Part shown: in pieces, positions 34,717 through 45,892 of the stretch | How the letters are laid out: each line of letters opens with the position of its first letter | How positions within the stretch are numbered: position 1 is the stretch's first letter | Assembly (NCBI RefSeq): GCF_024362695.1 | Contig: NC_065419.1 | Coordinates: 62,678-126,677 of the forward strand | Origin: Pectinophora gossypiella | Lineage: Eukaryota; Arthropoda; Insecta; Lepidoptera; Gelechiidae | Length of the DNA stretch: 64,000 nucleotides | Reading direction: 5' to 3' | Notes under the pieces: model-generated | What the model saw: only the letters and a program-made list of their open reading frames with translations | The model's database searches: none | Told to the model about the DNA's origin: nothing | Position numbers and translations under genes: made by a program

Positions 34717-35529
34717 TTGTTATCTTCTTATTGTTTATGCGTTATATTAAAAAAAAAAACCATTTCGCTATCTACTCTTAACATGAACCGGAATCAAAGT
34801 AAAGATATGAGGCAAGGGTGAAATAACGAGCTTAGCGCTAAACAAAGGAGCGGCGGTGGGCCGCTGCTCGCCGCACGGCGTTTATTTCCGTACGAATGAT
34901 GATGGCCGTGCAATCACACACTACGAATTATTTCCTACATTTCTTGAGTTAAAATCTGCACCGGTATATTGTGTTCCCCCAAGAGGAGGAAGGTTCAACA
35001 TGTCATTCATGACGATTATCGACTGTTCTTCTATAAAAAAACCAAGTGGAAGAGAGGGCTACCTCCAGTATACGATAATATGGGCCCCATTAGATCACAT
35101 TAAACAAATACTATTTAGTTCACATAGCTTGTAATCTAAATAGGTTATAGGTTATCAATTTAGCTAAACGTGTACCACCTTAGACCACATCTATGCGGTC
35201 TAAGCCTATTAAATTATTTTTTGCAATATCATATTTGAAAATAAAATTACAAGTTATTTATAACAAAAATATACACACATACGTGTGTTATCTAACAGTG
35301 AATTAATTATTCAGTTGTCAGAGTTTAAACGGCCAATTACTTAGTAAGAGGATAGTCTGTAGCACAAAGCAAGACCTCGACAGAACTCCCTTTTATCATA
35401 TCCAATTTGTTCTGTGGAGGTATTCAATTACAACTAAATCATTTAGTGGAGTATTGGTTGGTACAAAGTCGGTAATCATTAAAGCAGCAGTGGTTTATAT
35501 AGTTTAGAACAACATTCGTATGTTACAGA
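34717..35529. other. Gene-free DNA
   Basis: No gene recognised. The plus frame 34856-35134 is open without a known domain. A perfect 8 bp stem (CTTAGACC / GGTCTAAG) with a 10 nt loop lies at 35179-35204. Confidence 0.45.
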
Positions 35530-35876
35530 CGTCAGTTTAGTCTCTCTTCTTATCGTGTGGGTTGTGAGGTGAAATACCGACCCATCAACCCTGGTCTCAG
35601 GGTTATTACTGAGCCACCAAAGGCCCCTAACATGGCTCATGTAACGATTACACACTAACATCAGTGAGTAGTAACCGGGACCAACGGTTTAACGTGCCTT
35701 TCGAAGCACGGATCATCTTACTTTCGGACAATAAGGTGATCAGCCTCTAATGTCCTGACCAAACTAGGGATCACAAAGTGACTTTTGTGATATGTCCCCA
35801 CCGGGATTCGAACCCGGGACCTCCGGTTCGTGAGGCCAACGCTCAACCACTGCGCCACGGAGACCGTTAGTTTAGT
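35530..35876 (-). mobile_element. tRNA-headed SINE family B, full length, minus strand
   Basis: On the minus strand the head holds an A box TGGCGCAGTGG (complement at 35847-35857) and a perfect B box GGTTCGAATCC (complement at 35804-35814), giving a tRNA-like promoter. The body follows with 'GATCCGTGCTTCGAAAGGCA', 'CGTTAAACCGTTGGTCCCGG' and 'TACATGAGCCATGTTAGGGG'. It is flanked by a 12 bp near-perfect duplication, CGTCAGTTTAGT (35530-35541) and CGTTAGTTTAGT (35865-35876), so the insert is ~323 bp. Intact promoter boxes make polymerase III transcription possible. Confidence 0.93.
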
Positions 35877-36059
35877 GAAGGACTCGCTTTAAGAAACTTG
35901 TATACCTGCTTAGGAGTAATGCTTGCTTTGTTAGAATCTTTGGTTCAGCTGTTTGTGTTATGAAAACGTATAATTAAGTTATGGGCTGTTTCTGCGCTGG
36001 ATTGTTACAGAACAAAAACATAGAGCACGTTCAGCTGCCTGTCTTCTCAAACATGTCGC

Positions 36060-36262
36060 ATTATCCCACAGGGAGATCGATTCCTTTATAACGTGACGGA
36101 CATTCGTTATGGGCGATAGACTGATATATGTCACTGTAAGATTCATCATATCCAACTTAGGACTTCGTATCAATAGTAATTGCAAGTTGTCTTTGTGGCT
36201 CTCCGATCCACCACCCCACCCCATTAGGCATGACGGGCGTGAGTTTATGTATGCATGTGTAT
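36060..36262 (+). mobile_element. SINE family A, copy 3 (plus)
   Basis: 'TTATGGGCGATAGACTGATA', 'TTCATCATATCCAACTTAGG', 'CTTCGTATCAATAGTAATTG', 'CAAGTTGTCTTTGTGGCTCT' and 'GACGGGCGTGAGTTTATGTA' align in order with the minus-strand copy at 29795-29985. The 3' end runs into ATGT-type repeats. Confidence 0.9.
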
Positions 36263-36479
36263 GTAATGGATTTAGATATGACCTGCCACTGCCGTGGTCT
36301 CCATCCGTCTATCTCAGACAGGATTATTACGATAATATTTAGCATTTTAATAACGTATTGTATCTTCGAGATGGAGAGGTCGATCCTCTGACCTCAATCG
36401 TCTGGATATCTGAGATACACATTATAAAGGCACACGAACGCCCACAATCCCTACTGGTAGCCAAATATAAAAGTTTATG

Positions 36480-36755
36480 ATGAGACTCACGATCTGGAGG
36501 ATTCCCGACGAGCTCAATTCACTTTGTGAGACTGTCAGTTATTTGGCTAGGACATAGCAGGCTGAATCACCTGATTTTTCGAAAAAGTAACATTATTCCG
36601 AGCTTCGGAAGGCACGTTAAACGGTTGGTCCCGGGCAACTAGCCAATACACCTCCACCAAACCGCAGTGGAGCGGCGTGAGTGTGCGCCTACCGGTTGAT
36701 TGAGGGGAGACCTATGCTCAGTAGTGGGACGTATATAGGCTATTTATGTTTATGA
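36480..36755 (+). mobile_element. Composite SINE/LINE 3' unit (family B body, GTATATAGG tail)
   Basis: 'GCTTCGGAAGGCACGTTAAA' and 'CGGTTGGTCCCGGG' are the family B body; downstream 'GCAGTGGAGCGGCGTGAGTG', 'CTACCGGTTGATTGAGGGGA' and 'GGGACGTATATAGGCT' equal the tail of the 25231-25323 insertion. No tRNA-like head is evident in front of it. It shows that the body and this tail can belong to one element. Confidence 0.8.
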
Positions 36756-36779
36756 TGAGAATATCCGCCATCTCTTCTG

Positions 36780-36801
36780 ATATCCGTCTTAAGACGGATA
36801 T
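36780..36801. repeat. 22 bp perfect palindrome
   Basis: 'ATATCCGTCTT' followed immediately by its reverse complement 'AAGACGGATAT', with no spacer. It lies just downstream of a retroposon tail. Could be a dimeric protein-binding site or a cruciform. Confidence 0.95.
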
Positions 36802-37165
36802 AAGATAAACCGTTCTACAAAAGTTTGCCATCCCGTCGTCTCCCAAATAAATATATTTGTGATCCCTAGTTTGGCATTGGCAGTCTATCATTTTGTGAAG
36901 GACATTGGCGACCACACTCTGTGGCCAAGCGGCCGAATTTATTACCTGTTTACACAAATTTATCAAAGCAGTAAATATCTAGAATCCATTAGGAATTGAA
37001 ATGTTCAATAACTGAAATTAATCACAGATATGACCCGGGGACTTCAGTATGAATCAGTTGATTTTGGTCGTCTTTGAACGAACGGTTTTAAACTATTTGT
37101 TCAGATTTCTAGAATAAATATGATTGATATTTATGTACTTACTTGCGTTAGAAAATTATATCTTT

Positions 37166-37248
37166 ACGCATAACTTCATCATCATCAGCCGTACGATGCC
37201 CACTGTTGGGCATAGGCCTTCCCCAAGGATCTCCACGACGCATAACTT
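37166..37248 (-). mobile_element. 61 bp retroposon 3' end with 11 bp target-site duplication, minus
   Basis: 'ACGCATAACTT' flanks the insert at 37166-37176 and 37238-37248. The 61 bp between begins with (CAT)n, the complement of a GATGATGAT end, and contains 'GATGCCCACTGTTGGGCATA' and 'GGCCTTCCCCAAGGATCTCC', a tail familiar from lepidopteran LINEs. It differs from the GTATATAGG tails. Confidence 0.95.
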
Positions 37249-37299
37249 AGAAATCATTATCTATCTACGTTACTAAGACTTCACCAAAGACAAGGACTT

Positions 37300-37490
37300 G
37301 CATCAATGAGCTAATTCATCTTAGTGCAGTTTTCACTAACACAGTTAGCTCTACCAATATAAAAGGCGATACGGCTCACCACCTGTCACGATGGTCTAAC
37401 AAAAAACTCAGTGAGGTGTGGGTACTTAGTTGGTCATGCGGTGGAAGTACTTCTGGTTGCTCTATAGTCGTGAGCTTACGTTATGCTACG
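37300..37490 (+). mobile_element. SINE family C, copy 3
   Basis: 'TTGCATCAATGAGCTAATTC', 'CTAACACAGTTAGCTCTACC', 'GGCGATACGGCTCACCACCT', 'GAGGTGTGGGTACTTAGTTG' and 'CTATAGTCGTGAGCTTACGT'. With 52490-52710 it shows that the family extends at least 190 bp. Confidence 0.88.
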
Positions 37491-37875
37491 TTATTATAAC
37501 AGTGGAAAAGCGACATAGGTAAGTTTACCCGACCCTGATCTTGCCAGTCTGCTTAGCATGCCGCTCTGTGATGTGCGGTTGTGTAATGCTACCACGTTAT
37601 TACTTTCCGAAGTCGGGCCAACCGCACCGAGGACGTGTGTGTACGTAGTGCGCGGGTTGCAGTAGATTAACCCTGCGGGCGCGAGTTGTGTTTGTGTTGC
37701 TGCGGCCGCGGCGCGCGCGCCTCCCGGGGGGAGGGAGGACACTATTTTTCTTTTAAACTAGCTGCAAGACACACGTATCTTAGTTAAAAACCTGAATCCG
37801 CCAAACATTTGTTATTTATTATTTTTCTTTAAAAATATAAAGTTTATTTACGTACTGTTTTATTTATAACCTCGC

Positions 37876-37932
37876 AGTGCCCAGCATTGGGGGTAGACAT
37901 TATATGGGCTGATTATGTATGTTATGTATTTC
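37876..37932 (+). mobile_element. Retroposon 3' end fragment
   Basis: 'CAGTGCCCAGCATTGGGGGT' and 'ATTATATGGGCTGATTATGT' are a diverged version of the GCCCAGCAGTGGGAC/TATATAGGCTG tail, plus strand, followed by a short TTATG-like end. Confidence 0.75.
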
Positions 37933-40654
37933 TGTTATTAAAATATAATGGAGATCAAAACGGTCACATAAAATCATTTCATATAAGAATCAATATTCCG
38001 CTTTGTCAAGAAATGTCAGACTATTATTGTTTTTTATTAGATGAATGGCTTTAACGTGGCGCTTGGCATCAACAAATTGCTTCAGTTTTTAAGTTGAATT
38101 ATAACTATTCCATTTAGTAACTTGTTGTCTAAGACACACACGGCCGTCACCCGTCACCCGGCACCCGCGGCTCGGCACTGCGGCTCCGCCCTCGGCCGCG
38201 ACAAGTCAAACAGCGCCGCCGGCGGCCCGCGGGACCTCCACTCCAAGGAACTGACTCCGGCACTAACTTCGCCTATTTGAGTTTTGTGTGCCAAAGAGGC
38301 ATCTCTACATTCTCAAACTAATTGATAGCCTTAACATAAATTGGAGTACTAATCTTAGTATCCCGTAACGTAATTATTAATACTACATAACTGTATTATA
38401 TAGGATATAACATATGATTCAATCAAGATAGATATAAATTAACTGAATAATCATGTTACAAGGCTAGTTTCTAATAAACCAATTTAATTAGATTGATGGT
38501 TACTTTGTCGACTAGGGCGATAGACAAAAACCGACATATACCTACATTGTACATATATTCATTCTTAGCAATACACCAAGAAACATACCTAATAGTTTCG
38601 AAATTCTTTTGTAGAGACGATGTCACCTCGTTAGCAGTTATTTCACCGGGAGTAAATGTTAAAGAACGGCGCGGGCGGCGGTTGAATCGAGTTACGCGGC
38701 TGGTTTGTGCCGCGCTCACGAGCGCGCGCGCCACGCGGCGCGTACGCGCGCGGTTCGTTAGCGCGCATTGTAATGCCGGCGACATGTCGCAACACACCCG
38801 TGCAACATGTTAGTATTATTTACAATTTCAGCAGCTTCACCTGACCGGGACGTTTACCGCGGAGAAGGAGAAATAAATGTAACTCTCAAATGACTTTATG
38901 AAGTTTGTGCTGAATGCAGTAATACAAACGCGTCTTGTGCTTAACGAGTAATTTTTGTGATGTACAAATAATAATAATAGTCGATAAGTGGATACAGATA
39001 AAAATAAGAGAAATGCAAACATTGATTTTATTTTTCTTGCTGCAGCTAACTCATCTTTAGTCGCACCGAAAATGCTACATCGAAAGGCGTGGCAAAATAC
39101 AAAAGATTTATAGAGCACTTAGTTGAACGACTGTCAACTATATCAGCACCAAGACGTCGTAAATATTAATTTTCGTTTGTAATCAAATGTAAAACCGATC
39201 CCCTCGCAGTAACCCCGCCGCGGGGGGACGCGGGGGTTAACATAATGGCGTGTGAAGCGAGTGCTCCCGATATAATGTCTCGTGCAGCGATTGCGATAGT
39301 TCTTATTGAAATGGATGCCGAGTCGATAAATTAAATAACTCTCATCTCCCCATCTCGGGGCTTACTACGGAGTCTCACTCACTCGACTTCAACTTGCTAA
39401 ATTGTTTTCTATTGTCTGAAGTAGAAACTAAAGTATATTGGTTCGAGTAGTTGTTACTGTCGGTATCTCTGTTGCTGACTGTAGGTAGGTGCATGTTGTA
39501 AACATGTTATGAATCTGACTTTAATGTTCTTTAAACTTAAAATTATAGATAACATGCAGCTTCTTCATGATGCCTTGCTTATAGCCCGGTTCCGGACAGT
39601 ATTAAACAGTTTTCTTCTTTTATTTAAAATAGTTTTCGACGACGCGTCTGATCTTTGACGTTGAATAAAAATCAGTCAAACGAAATAATGCGGAATATTT
39701 ATAAAATATACAGTGAGATGACGAAAAGGCATTTTTACTACTGCCACTGCTATTTCCAGCCGTTTTGCGGCAAATCCACAAAAAGTCACGTCAAGAAAAA
39801 TAAACAACGTAGGTACTATCATCGCATCTACTAGAGGCATCAAGTTTTATTCGTAACGTGCTAGACTATGCGAGTCAAGTGGCTGTTTGCTGGCGACATC
39901 GTGGCCGGTGGTAGCCGTCGTCGCCGGCGTTGTCGCAGTGATGTAGTTAAGGAACTCGTCGGCGGCACCACGCGGCGTTAGCTCCCTGATTGATTGCATA
40001 CAGATACCCTTCCATCCACCATACACACACATACCACCAATAAGCAGCATATACACGTCCTAGTGCGCTCGGAGTTGAAAATGATTGTGTGCAGAAAAAG
40101 CAAACATAAATTTCAACTATCTATGTTTCATACTTTTTAAGAAAAGCCTCTGATACAAGAGTGATGTATTATTAAGATACGGTTTTAAAATAACATAAGA
40201 GCAGCTTTGAAATATTTTCAGAAAAATATTACGTTCTGTCAAAAAACAGTCAGCATGTGTAACAAATTACATTATCCCATCTTCTCGGGCGAAAAAAATA
40301 CTTTCATATTATAAGAATAGTTGGCAGAGAGCTATATAAGATATTACGACGTGTTCAGATTTTTATCTTAATAAAATAGATGCTTATTTTTACCAATATT
40401 CGTGCTCAAGAATGAAGTACTTAAAGTACTATTTTTCTAGTCGACCCATGATATTTTTAGATGAGTTAGGCTGGACTAGTAAACATAAAATTACTCAAGA
40501 TATTTTTTTAAACTATTTTTGCAAACATCAGTTTTAACACTGCCTAAAATTTACACACTTCAAAGTTGTTCAGAATGTTGAACATTGATTATCAATATAC
40601 TCGCCAGTCTAAAATTGCTACTGGCAATAAATTTATTTTATTCTTATTCTTAAA
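37933..40654. other. Gene-free DNA
   Basis: No supportable gene. GC islets lie at 38150-38240 and 38665-38780; the opposed frames 38471-38797 and 38493-38813 are shadows of the second. A hairpin-like 'AACCCCGCCGCGGGGGGACG' with a following GCGGGGGTT is at 39212-39240. 39765-39805 carries a small piece of retroposon family Z ('GCGGCAAATCCAC', 'AGTCACGTCAAG', A-rich end). The rest is AT-rich. Confidence 0.5.
39765..39805 (+). mobile_element. Retroposon family Z, 3' end fragment 1
   Basis: 'GCGGCAAATCCAC' then 'AGTCACGTCAAGAAAAATAA' matches the A-tailed ends at 45825-45892 and 50925-51098. Confidence 0.65.
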
Positions 40655-40745
40655 AAAAGGCTCGGTGAAGTGTGGGTACTTAGTTCATCTTGCGATGGAT
40701 GTATCTCTGACTACCCCAATTGGGATATAGTCGTGAGCTTGTGTT
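40655..40745 (+). mobile_element. SINE family C, copy 4
   Basis: 'CTCGGTGAAGTGTGGGTACT', 'TTAGTTCATCTTGCGATGGA' and 'GATATAGTCGTGAGCTTGTG': clear 3' half of the family. Confidence 0.87.
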
Positions 40746-43014
40746 GGTCAAGCAAAACAATATGTGTGCAGCTACTGAAGTATGGAAGTGATTGAAATCG
40801 ATTTGTTTATCTGCCCTGGTGGTGGACATGTTCGTATGAGCACGCCGGGAGACAAACCCGCTCCGCAAACATCCAGCAGGGCTGACGACCCTTCACACGG
40901 CACATTTTTGCAAACACAATACACAAACATTCAATTTCATACAACTCAACCACCAACGGTTCGTAATCCCAAGGAATAGAGGACAAAATATAATGCGTTA
41001 CATGTAAACGGCGGTAAACGTAAACTTGCAGGTGTTTAGGAAGTATTTATTTTGCATTTTACGAGACACTGAGACAATTTCTCATGTCAAATATTGCTGA
41101 GGTAAACGATGCTTACACGTGGAGCGATCGGTTACACTCTATGTTTGTCTTGTAACCCGAGTGAGCCCGACCTTTTCAAACTTGAAACAGTATTTCTATT
41201 TTTCTTCGTAAACCCGTTTTGTGGGAATCTAAGTAACAGCATGTCACGTACTTTTAACTCATAAATAAAGAAAAGGTAACAAACAGTTCATCCGAATTTT
41301 ATCATTTTTGCGTTTCCCCGTAGACCGTCTGTGCTCGTTCCGTTCTCGTTATGCGAGCGGCCTCGTCTCGTGAAACACACATTTTTCTCTGAAAACGTTT
41401 AACGACTCTTATGTTCGCCTTTTCGTGACCGAGACACTCGCGAACACGACGACGTCTCAACGTGAACGAAATTTATGTTTGAATTTGTTTGCGTTTGTAT
41501 ACTTCAGTCTGTAGTCATTGACGTAATGAAGAACAGTTTTATCTTATTTTGAACGGTGCTCTGCTTGTAGAGTATCTTCCCTCTCGTCTTTTTTTAGAGT
41601 AGTGTTTAGTATAAGTATTTTTAAATTTAGAATTTTATCTTAAATAAGGAACATTTCCCACAAAAAATCGCGTGCTGTAGATAAGGTTGCTTTTACTATG
41701 GTTTACTAAGTAAGTACATAAACCAATACAAAAATATAGGCACTATGTGGACCTATATCAAAAATCGATCGCACATAAGCAATTGAGTCTCCAATTAGTG
41801 CCAAATATCTATTGTTTAAGCCTCTCGAAGTACACGGCCATTACACCGCGCCGCGTGGGGCGGGCGCGCGGCGCGTGCGCGCGTTGCGTGGTGCGTCGTA
41901 ATTGCGCGCCTCGGGGCGAAGTATTCGCCTTTGTTCAGGCGATTCCCAATTACTTGTCAAGATGACTCATTTCCTATCTAATTGCCCTCCACTTTGCTGT
42001 TAATGTCACTTGATACTGAATTGCAAAATAAATGAGGTGTTCTTTTTTATCATCATCAAAGCCACTTTCTTTGACTAAACATATATTTTGATCTTGTACT
42101 AACGGACACCCCATCGGGCCGTCCCTTCTTGTAAGACAGTAGGAAAAAGGTCGAAGAAATAATGTTACTATTGTAGTGAGTAACAAGTATGTGATAAAGA
42201 TAAGTATACATGCGACTTATCGCATATACAAAGTCAATACTTCCGTTTTTGTTTCTTTATATTGCCTTATAAAGAAACAAAGTTTTTATTAAAAGAGATA
42301 GAGCGTGTAGATCTTTTCATATTTCATCAGAGCAGTTTATTAAATAGGTCAACTATGTATATTATAAAAAAGAAACCACGAAAGTCTATCAGTGCCCTGA
42401 TTTTGCAAATAAAAAGAAAGACTTAATATTCAAATTGCGTTAAACTCTTGCTTCGTTCAACACCGGTCACTCCGCATGCGCCGGCTGCTTCGCTCCGAGC
42501 TGCAGTTACGCGGTGTAAGCAAAAATTATGTCGACAGGCCCCGCTGGGGACCACAATCGTGTTGGATCCTGTTACTTGCTGTAGTTAGTCTGGTTCCGGT
42601 ATATACCGACATCCACGATATTAAAACTTGATTTAAAAATTTGTATTTAATGAAATCTCATAGCCTGTCTACATTCCAACTGTTATTAAAATACTTTTAA
42701 AGTGATCTGTAAAAGCAATCCGTTCAACAAATCATTCTTGTTGTAATCAATAAGAATAGAAATTGTTTTATTTCAGAATAAAACTTAATCCAATAGGTTT
42801 ATTAGTGTAAGTACATTAGTGGCAGACCCCGCACTAGGGACACCATAAAACGAGGAGGTAGGTACTACAACATTGTTGTTAACGGATATATCTAGTTTTG
42901 ATCAGATAAAGAGATTGGACAGATCTAAAGCCCAGCGAGCTAGCTTATTAGTAAGCTATGAAAATAAAAAGTGATAAAGAAATAATACAAAAATAAATAA
43001 TTTTGAAGAAAAAG
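40746..43014. other. Gene-free DNA containing repeat R1 copy 2
   Basis: No supportable gene. GC islets at 41850-41930 and 42460-42520. The plus frame 41747-41965 and minus frame 41974-42186 are not recognisable. The only notable element is repeat R1 at 41360-41444. Confidence 0.45.
41360..41444 (+). repeat. Unclassified short repeat R1, copy 2
   Basis: Shares 'ACGTTTAACGACTCTTATGT' exactly with the complement of 2121-2200. Further agreement runs through GCCTCGTC, ACACAT-TTTTCTCTGA and CCGAGACACTCGCGAA. The two copies are ~39 kb apart in opposite orientation. No similarity to the TE families annotated here. Confidence 0.8.
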
Positions 43015-43105
43015 GTCTCGGTGAATCGAAGATAGATGTGCGACTGACTAATAGCCCGATTGAGATTATAATATTCGCAAGCTTGTTCTATGTTACTGTG
43101 CTTCG
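43015..43105 (+). mobile_element. SINE family C, copy 5 (degraded)
   Basis: 'GTCTCGGTGAATCGAAGATA', 'GATGTGCGACTGACTAATAG' and 'CCCGATTGAGATTATAATAT' follow the family C order with many changes. Confidence 0.6.
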
Positions 43106-43514
43106 ACACAGAACAAAGTACTCAAGAAATAGATAAATGAAAAATCTTACGAATTTTATATTAAAAAACAGCGATGGAATTCCTCGCTGACATATTTTAA
43201 ACTGTTCCGGAGTGCTCATTCATATTTAATTCCTTTCAGAGAATCTCTTACTCCGTTTACACAAATATAAATCTCCGGATATAAATTTATTTCACGAGGA
43301 ATTCACTCCTCTTCATTTTGTTGCGCTAATGAATTCCTTTATATATTCTACTTTTAATTAAATAACAGTATTGTGGATACTAAGTAACGTACAGATCCAA
43401 TGTATTTTATATTTGTAGCGTGTTGCTCTAAGAATTGAAACTAATAATAATTTCATCTGTGTAGAGACAAGATTTTATTCGAAAACTTAAATCTCTATCG
43501 TCTGGTGCTCTATA

Positions 43515-43760
43515 TACAGGGTGTTAGTGACATCGTAACGAATACTTCTGTCTGTATCCTATACGTATATATTTTGATATGTACTATAATATTTAAAGTA
43601 GCTGTTGGTTTTCCGAAAAGTAAATAAATAAATAAAACTTTGAGGGATAATTCAGACTATGATTCTGAGTCGTTATCAAGTGGATTTTTTTTAAATTATT
43701 TTCAGTTCCATACTTTTGCTTTTCTCTTAAATTTTTCGTTACGATGTCACTAATACACAT
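43515..43760. mobile_element. Palindromic MITE M1, copy 3, interrupted by a LINE tail
   Basis: The left end 'TACAGGGTGTTAGTGACATC' is intact. At 43547 the sequence breaks off and resumes at about 43637 with 'ACTTTGAGGGATAATTCAGA', the MITE arm as in copy 2. The right end 'TTCGTTACGATGTCACTAAT' is followed by a decayed terminus. The interruption (43548-43636) is listed separately. Confidence 0.88.
43548..43636 (+). mobile_element. ~89 bp LINE 3' end nested in MITE M1
   Basis: Interrupts the MITE between AATACTT and ACTTTGAGGG, with the short ACTT possibly duplicated. It contains 'GTTGGTTTTCCGAAAAG' and ends in (TAAA)n, the same style of 3' end as the LINE fragment at 15006-15690. The insertion is younger than the MITE. 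Confidence 0.82.
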
Positions 43761-44403
43761 TAAGTATCTCATTTTTCGAATTGAATTGAAATGAATTAGT
43801 ATTGTTTTATATCGTGTGTTTAACGGTGATGGAAAATAATGCTAAGAGTATGCTATATACCTCTTAATAGCTTAAAGGAAAATACTAGCGTAGCGTAGTA
43901 AATCGACTACACAATGATGATGAACGTGCACTGCTCATGCATTATTATTATTTTGAATGTAATAATTGTAATTATCCCAGTGTCGAGTACAGTCCCAGTG
44001 TCGAGTAGGTGCAGCTCGTCACAACAGCAATTACTGGCAGACACTCGCGATAAACTTCTAACGACGCGATTGTTGCCCAACTCGGCAACTTCATCTGTTA
44101 TGAGCTCTTCAATGACTACTGTTGTCTCCTATTTCTTGTATATCGCTATATACTATGACGTAAGATGTAACGTAAGGACTCATTAAAATATTATCAATGC
44201 CAGTATTGTAGCCGTTTTATAAATTAAGACTATGCTTTAAGTAACATAACCACTATATAATTAATTAATTATTATGGACTATGGGGTAAATTTATCGAAA
44301 ATGTTACTTAAACGATCTGATGTAAAGGCTTGAGATAATCATATCGATGAAATACTTATGAAAACTGGATGTTGCTGCCAAAATTAGAGGCTCTGTCCAT
44401 TTC

Positions 44404-44570
44404 AGAAATCAGAATCATTTATTCAACGTAAGTAATTATCATGGATAAACTTGTTGAAGGTCAATGTAACATTTTTGAATTTACGTCATTTCGCAAGGTG
44501 TTATAGCTGAGGAGAGGAAATGACAAGAAACTGCAACAGCAACACATCTTTTAAAAACCGATGAGGGTAT
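44404..44570 (-). mobile_element. LINE 3' end, same family as 52788-54272
   Basis: 'CAGAATCATTTATTCAACGT', 'AATTATCATGGATAAACTTG', 'TTGAAGGTCAATGTAACATT', 'TTACGTCATTTCGCAAGGTG' and 'GACAAGAAACTGCAACAGCA' are nearly identical to 52800-52940. Only ~165 bp of 3' UTR is present, so it is strongly 5'-truncated. Confidence 0.93.
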
Positions 44571-45824
44571 ACTTTTCATTCGCTATCATAGGTGTAAACG
44601 TATGTATGTGCAGATACCTAGGGTTTTTCATATAATAAGCCGTTTTGCAGCCATTGCAACCATTTTTGTCCAGACTACTTAACAATAGATTTAATTTAGA
44701 ATTCCAACTGCAGACCTACCTATAAAACTACATGGCGGCGTCAGTTTCTATTGTAGTTTGTCTCGCAAGTGGCTTCGCCGCAGAGGAGTCAACTTACATT
44801 CTATTATGTTCGGGTTTAAAAAGAATAACAATGGGACTCGCCGTGAGGCTCGTAAACCCTCGCATGTAAATTTTTCAAAAGGTTCAATCGGTGCGTTTCC
44901 CGCATCCCCAATCGGGGGATCCCCCAGGGGACGTCGGGGGACGGCGGGGGGATCTCAACGCTCGATGGTAATTCGATAAATCAATCGAGAGCACTTTCTT
45001 CTGTTTGTTTGTGTTGGTCGATTGTTGCGCGAGTGATAAGTTGTTCCTGTATTTATGATCCCTCAGCCGCTATCGTTTGATATTTATGTTTTATTGTGGT
45101 TTGATCTCGTAACTATTCATGATTGAGTTTCGTTTCGTTATGTATCGCCATTCGTTTTTTATGTCGGACTGATATTGATGGGGTTGTGGTATCTGCCGCT
45201 CTCTACGCTTTATTACCGTTCCGATATCCATTTACGTTCGATTTTCGATTTTGTAGATATTTTATTTCTAACAGGGATGTCGACATTGTTGTATTTACAA
45301 AAATATAATGTCTGCACGGATAGACTAACCAAGAAAATCTGAGATATCAAAATCTGAAACACCAAATGAAAACCACCCAACTTGTAGGGTAAATATAGTA
45401 TGGAGCGAGAGAATCTGAATCTCAAATTCACAAGCAACCCAAGACGTTATATAAGACATATCAGAGCTCCCATTAGTGTCCCTCTGCTCCACCATTGCTC
45501 CACCGGCCTCATCCTGTGATTATGTTCTCCATTTGCTCATTTCAATTTCACTATATTCAATTAAGAGGATTACACTCTGACCCATATGATCCTTGTAATA
45601 GGAAATTCGTACACTTACGGTCTGTTTAGAGATTCCGTCCTTAGTGGGGGATATATCGCAGCGTCCCAGCGACAGCTTACACCTCACAGTACTTAGTGAC
45701 CGGAATAAACAACGACTTCAGATGGCTGCGGCGCGTGCGCTACGACCACGTACATTATGGAGGTCTATAAATACCAACGGTTCTAAAACAACAGTTCGGT
45801 TTCTTGGCGCAAAGGTTGCCATTT
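44571..45824. other. Gene-free DNA with a G-rich palindrome
   Basis: No gene recognised. 44914-44952 is G-rich, with the perfect palindrome GGGGGATCCCCC at its start. Open frames 44758-44979, 45123-45308 and 45213-45437 have no domain. Confidence 0.45.
44914..44952 (+). repeat. G-rich stretch with GGGGGATCCCCC palindrome
   Basis: A perfect 12 bp palindrome followed by four more G runs, pattern GGGGACG-TC-GGGGGACG-GC-GGGGGG. Same 'GGGGACG' style as 5136-5169 and 39212-39240. Candidate G-quadruplex. Confidence 0.85.
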
Positions 45825-45892
45825 GTCCGACCAAGTAGTTAATGCCATCAGCGGCAAATCTACAATAGGTCACGTCAATAAAAAAAAAAATT
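45825..45892 (+). mobile_element. Retroposon family Z, 3' end fragment 2
   Basis: 'CCATTTGTCCGACCAAGTAG', 'TTAATGCCATCAGCGGCAAA' and 'ATAGGTCACGTCAATAAAAA', ending in an A run. Same family as 50925-51098. Confidence 0.85.
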
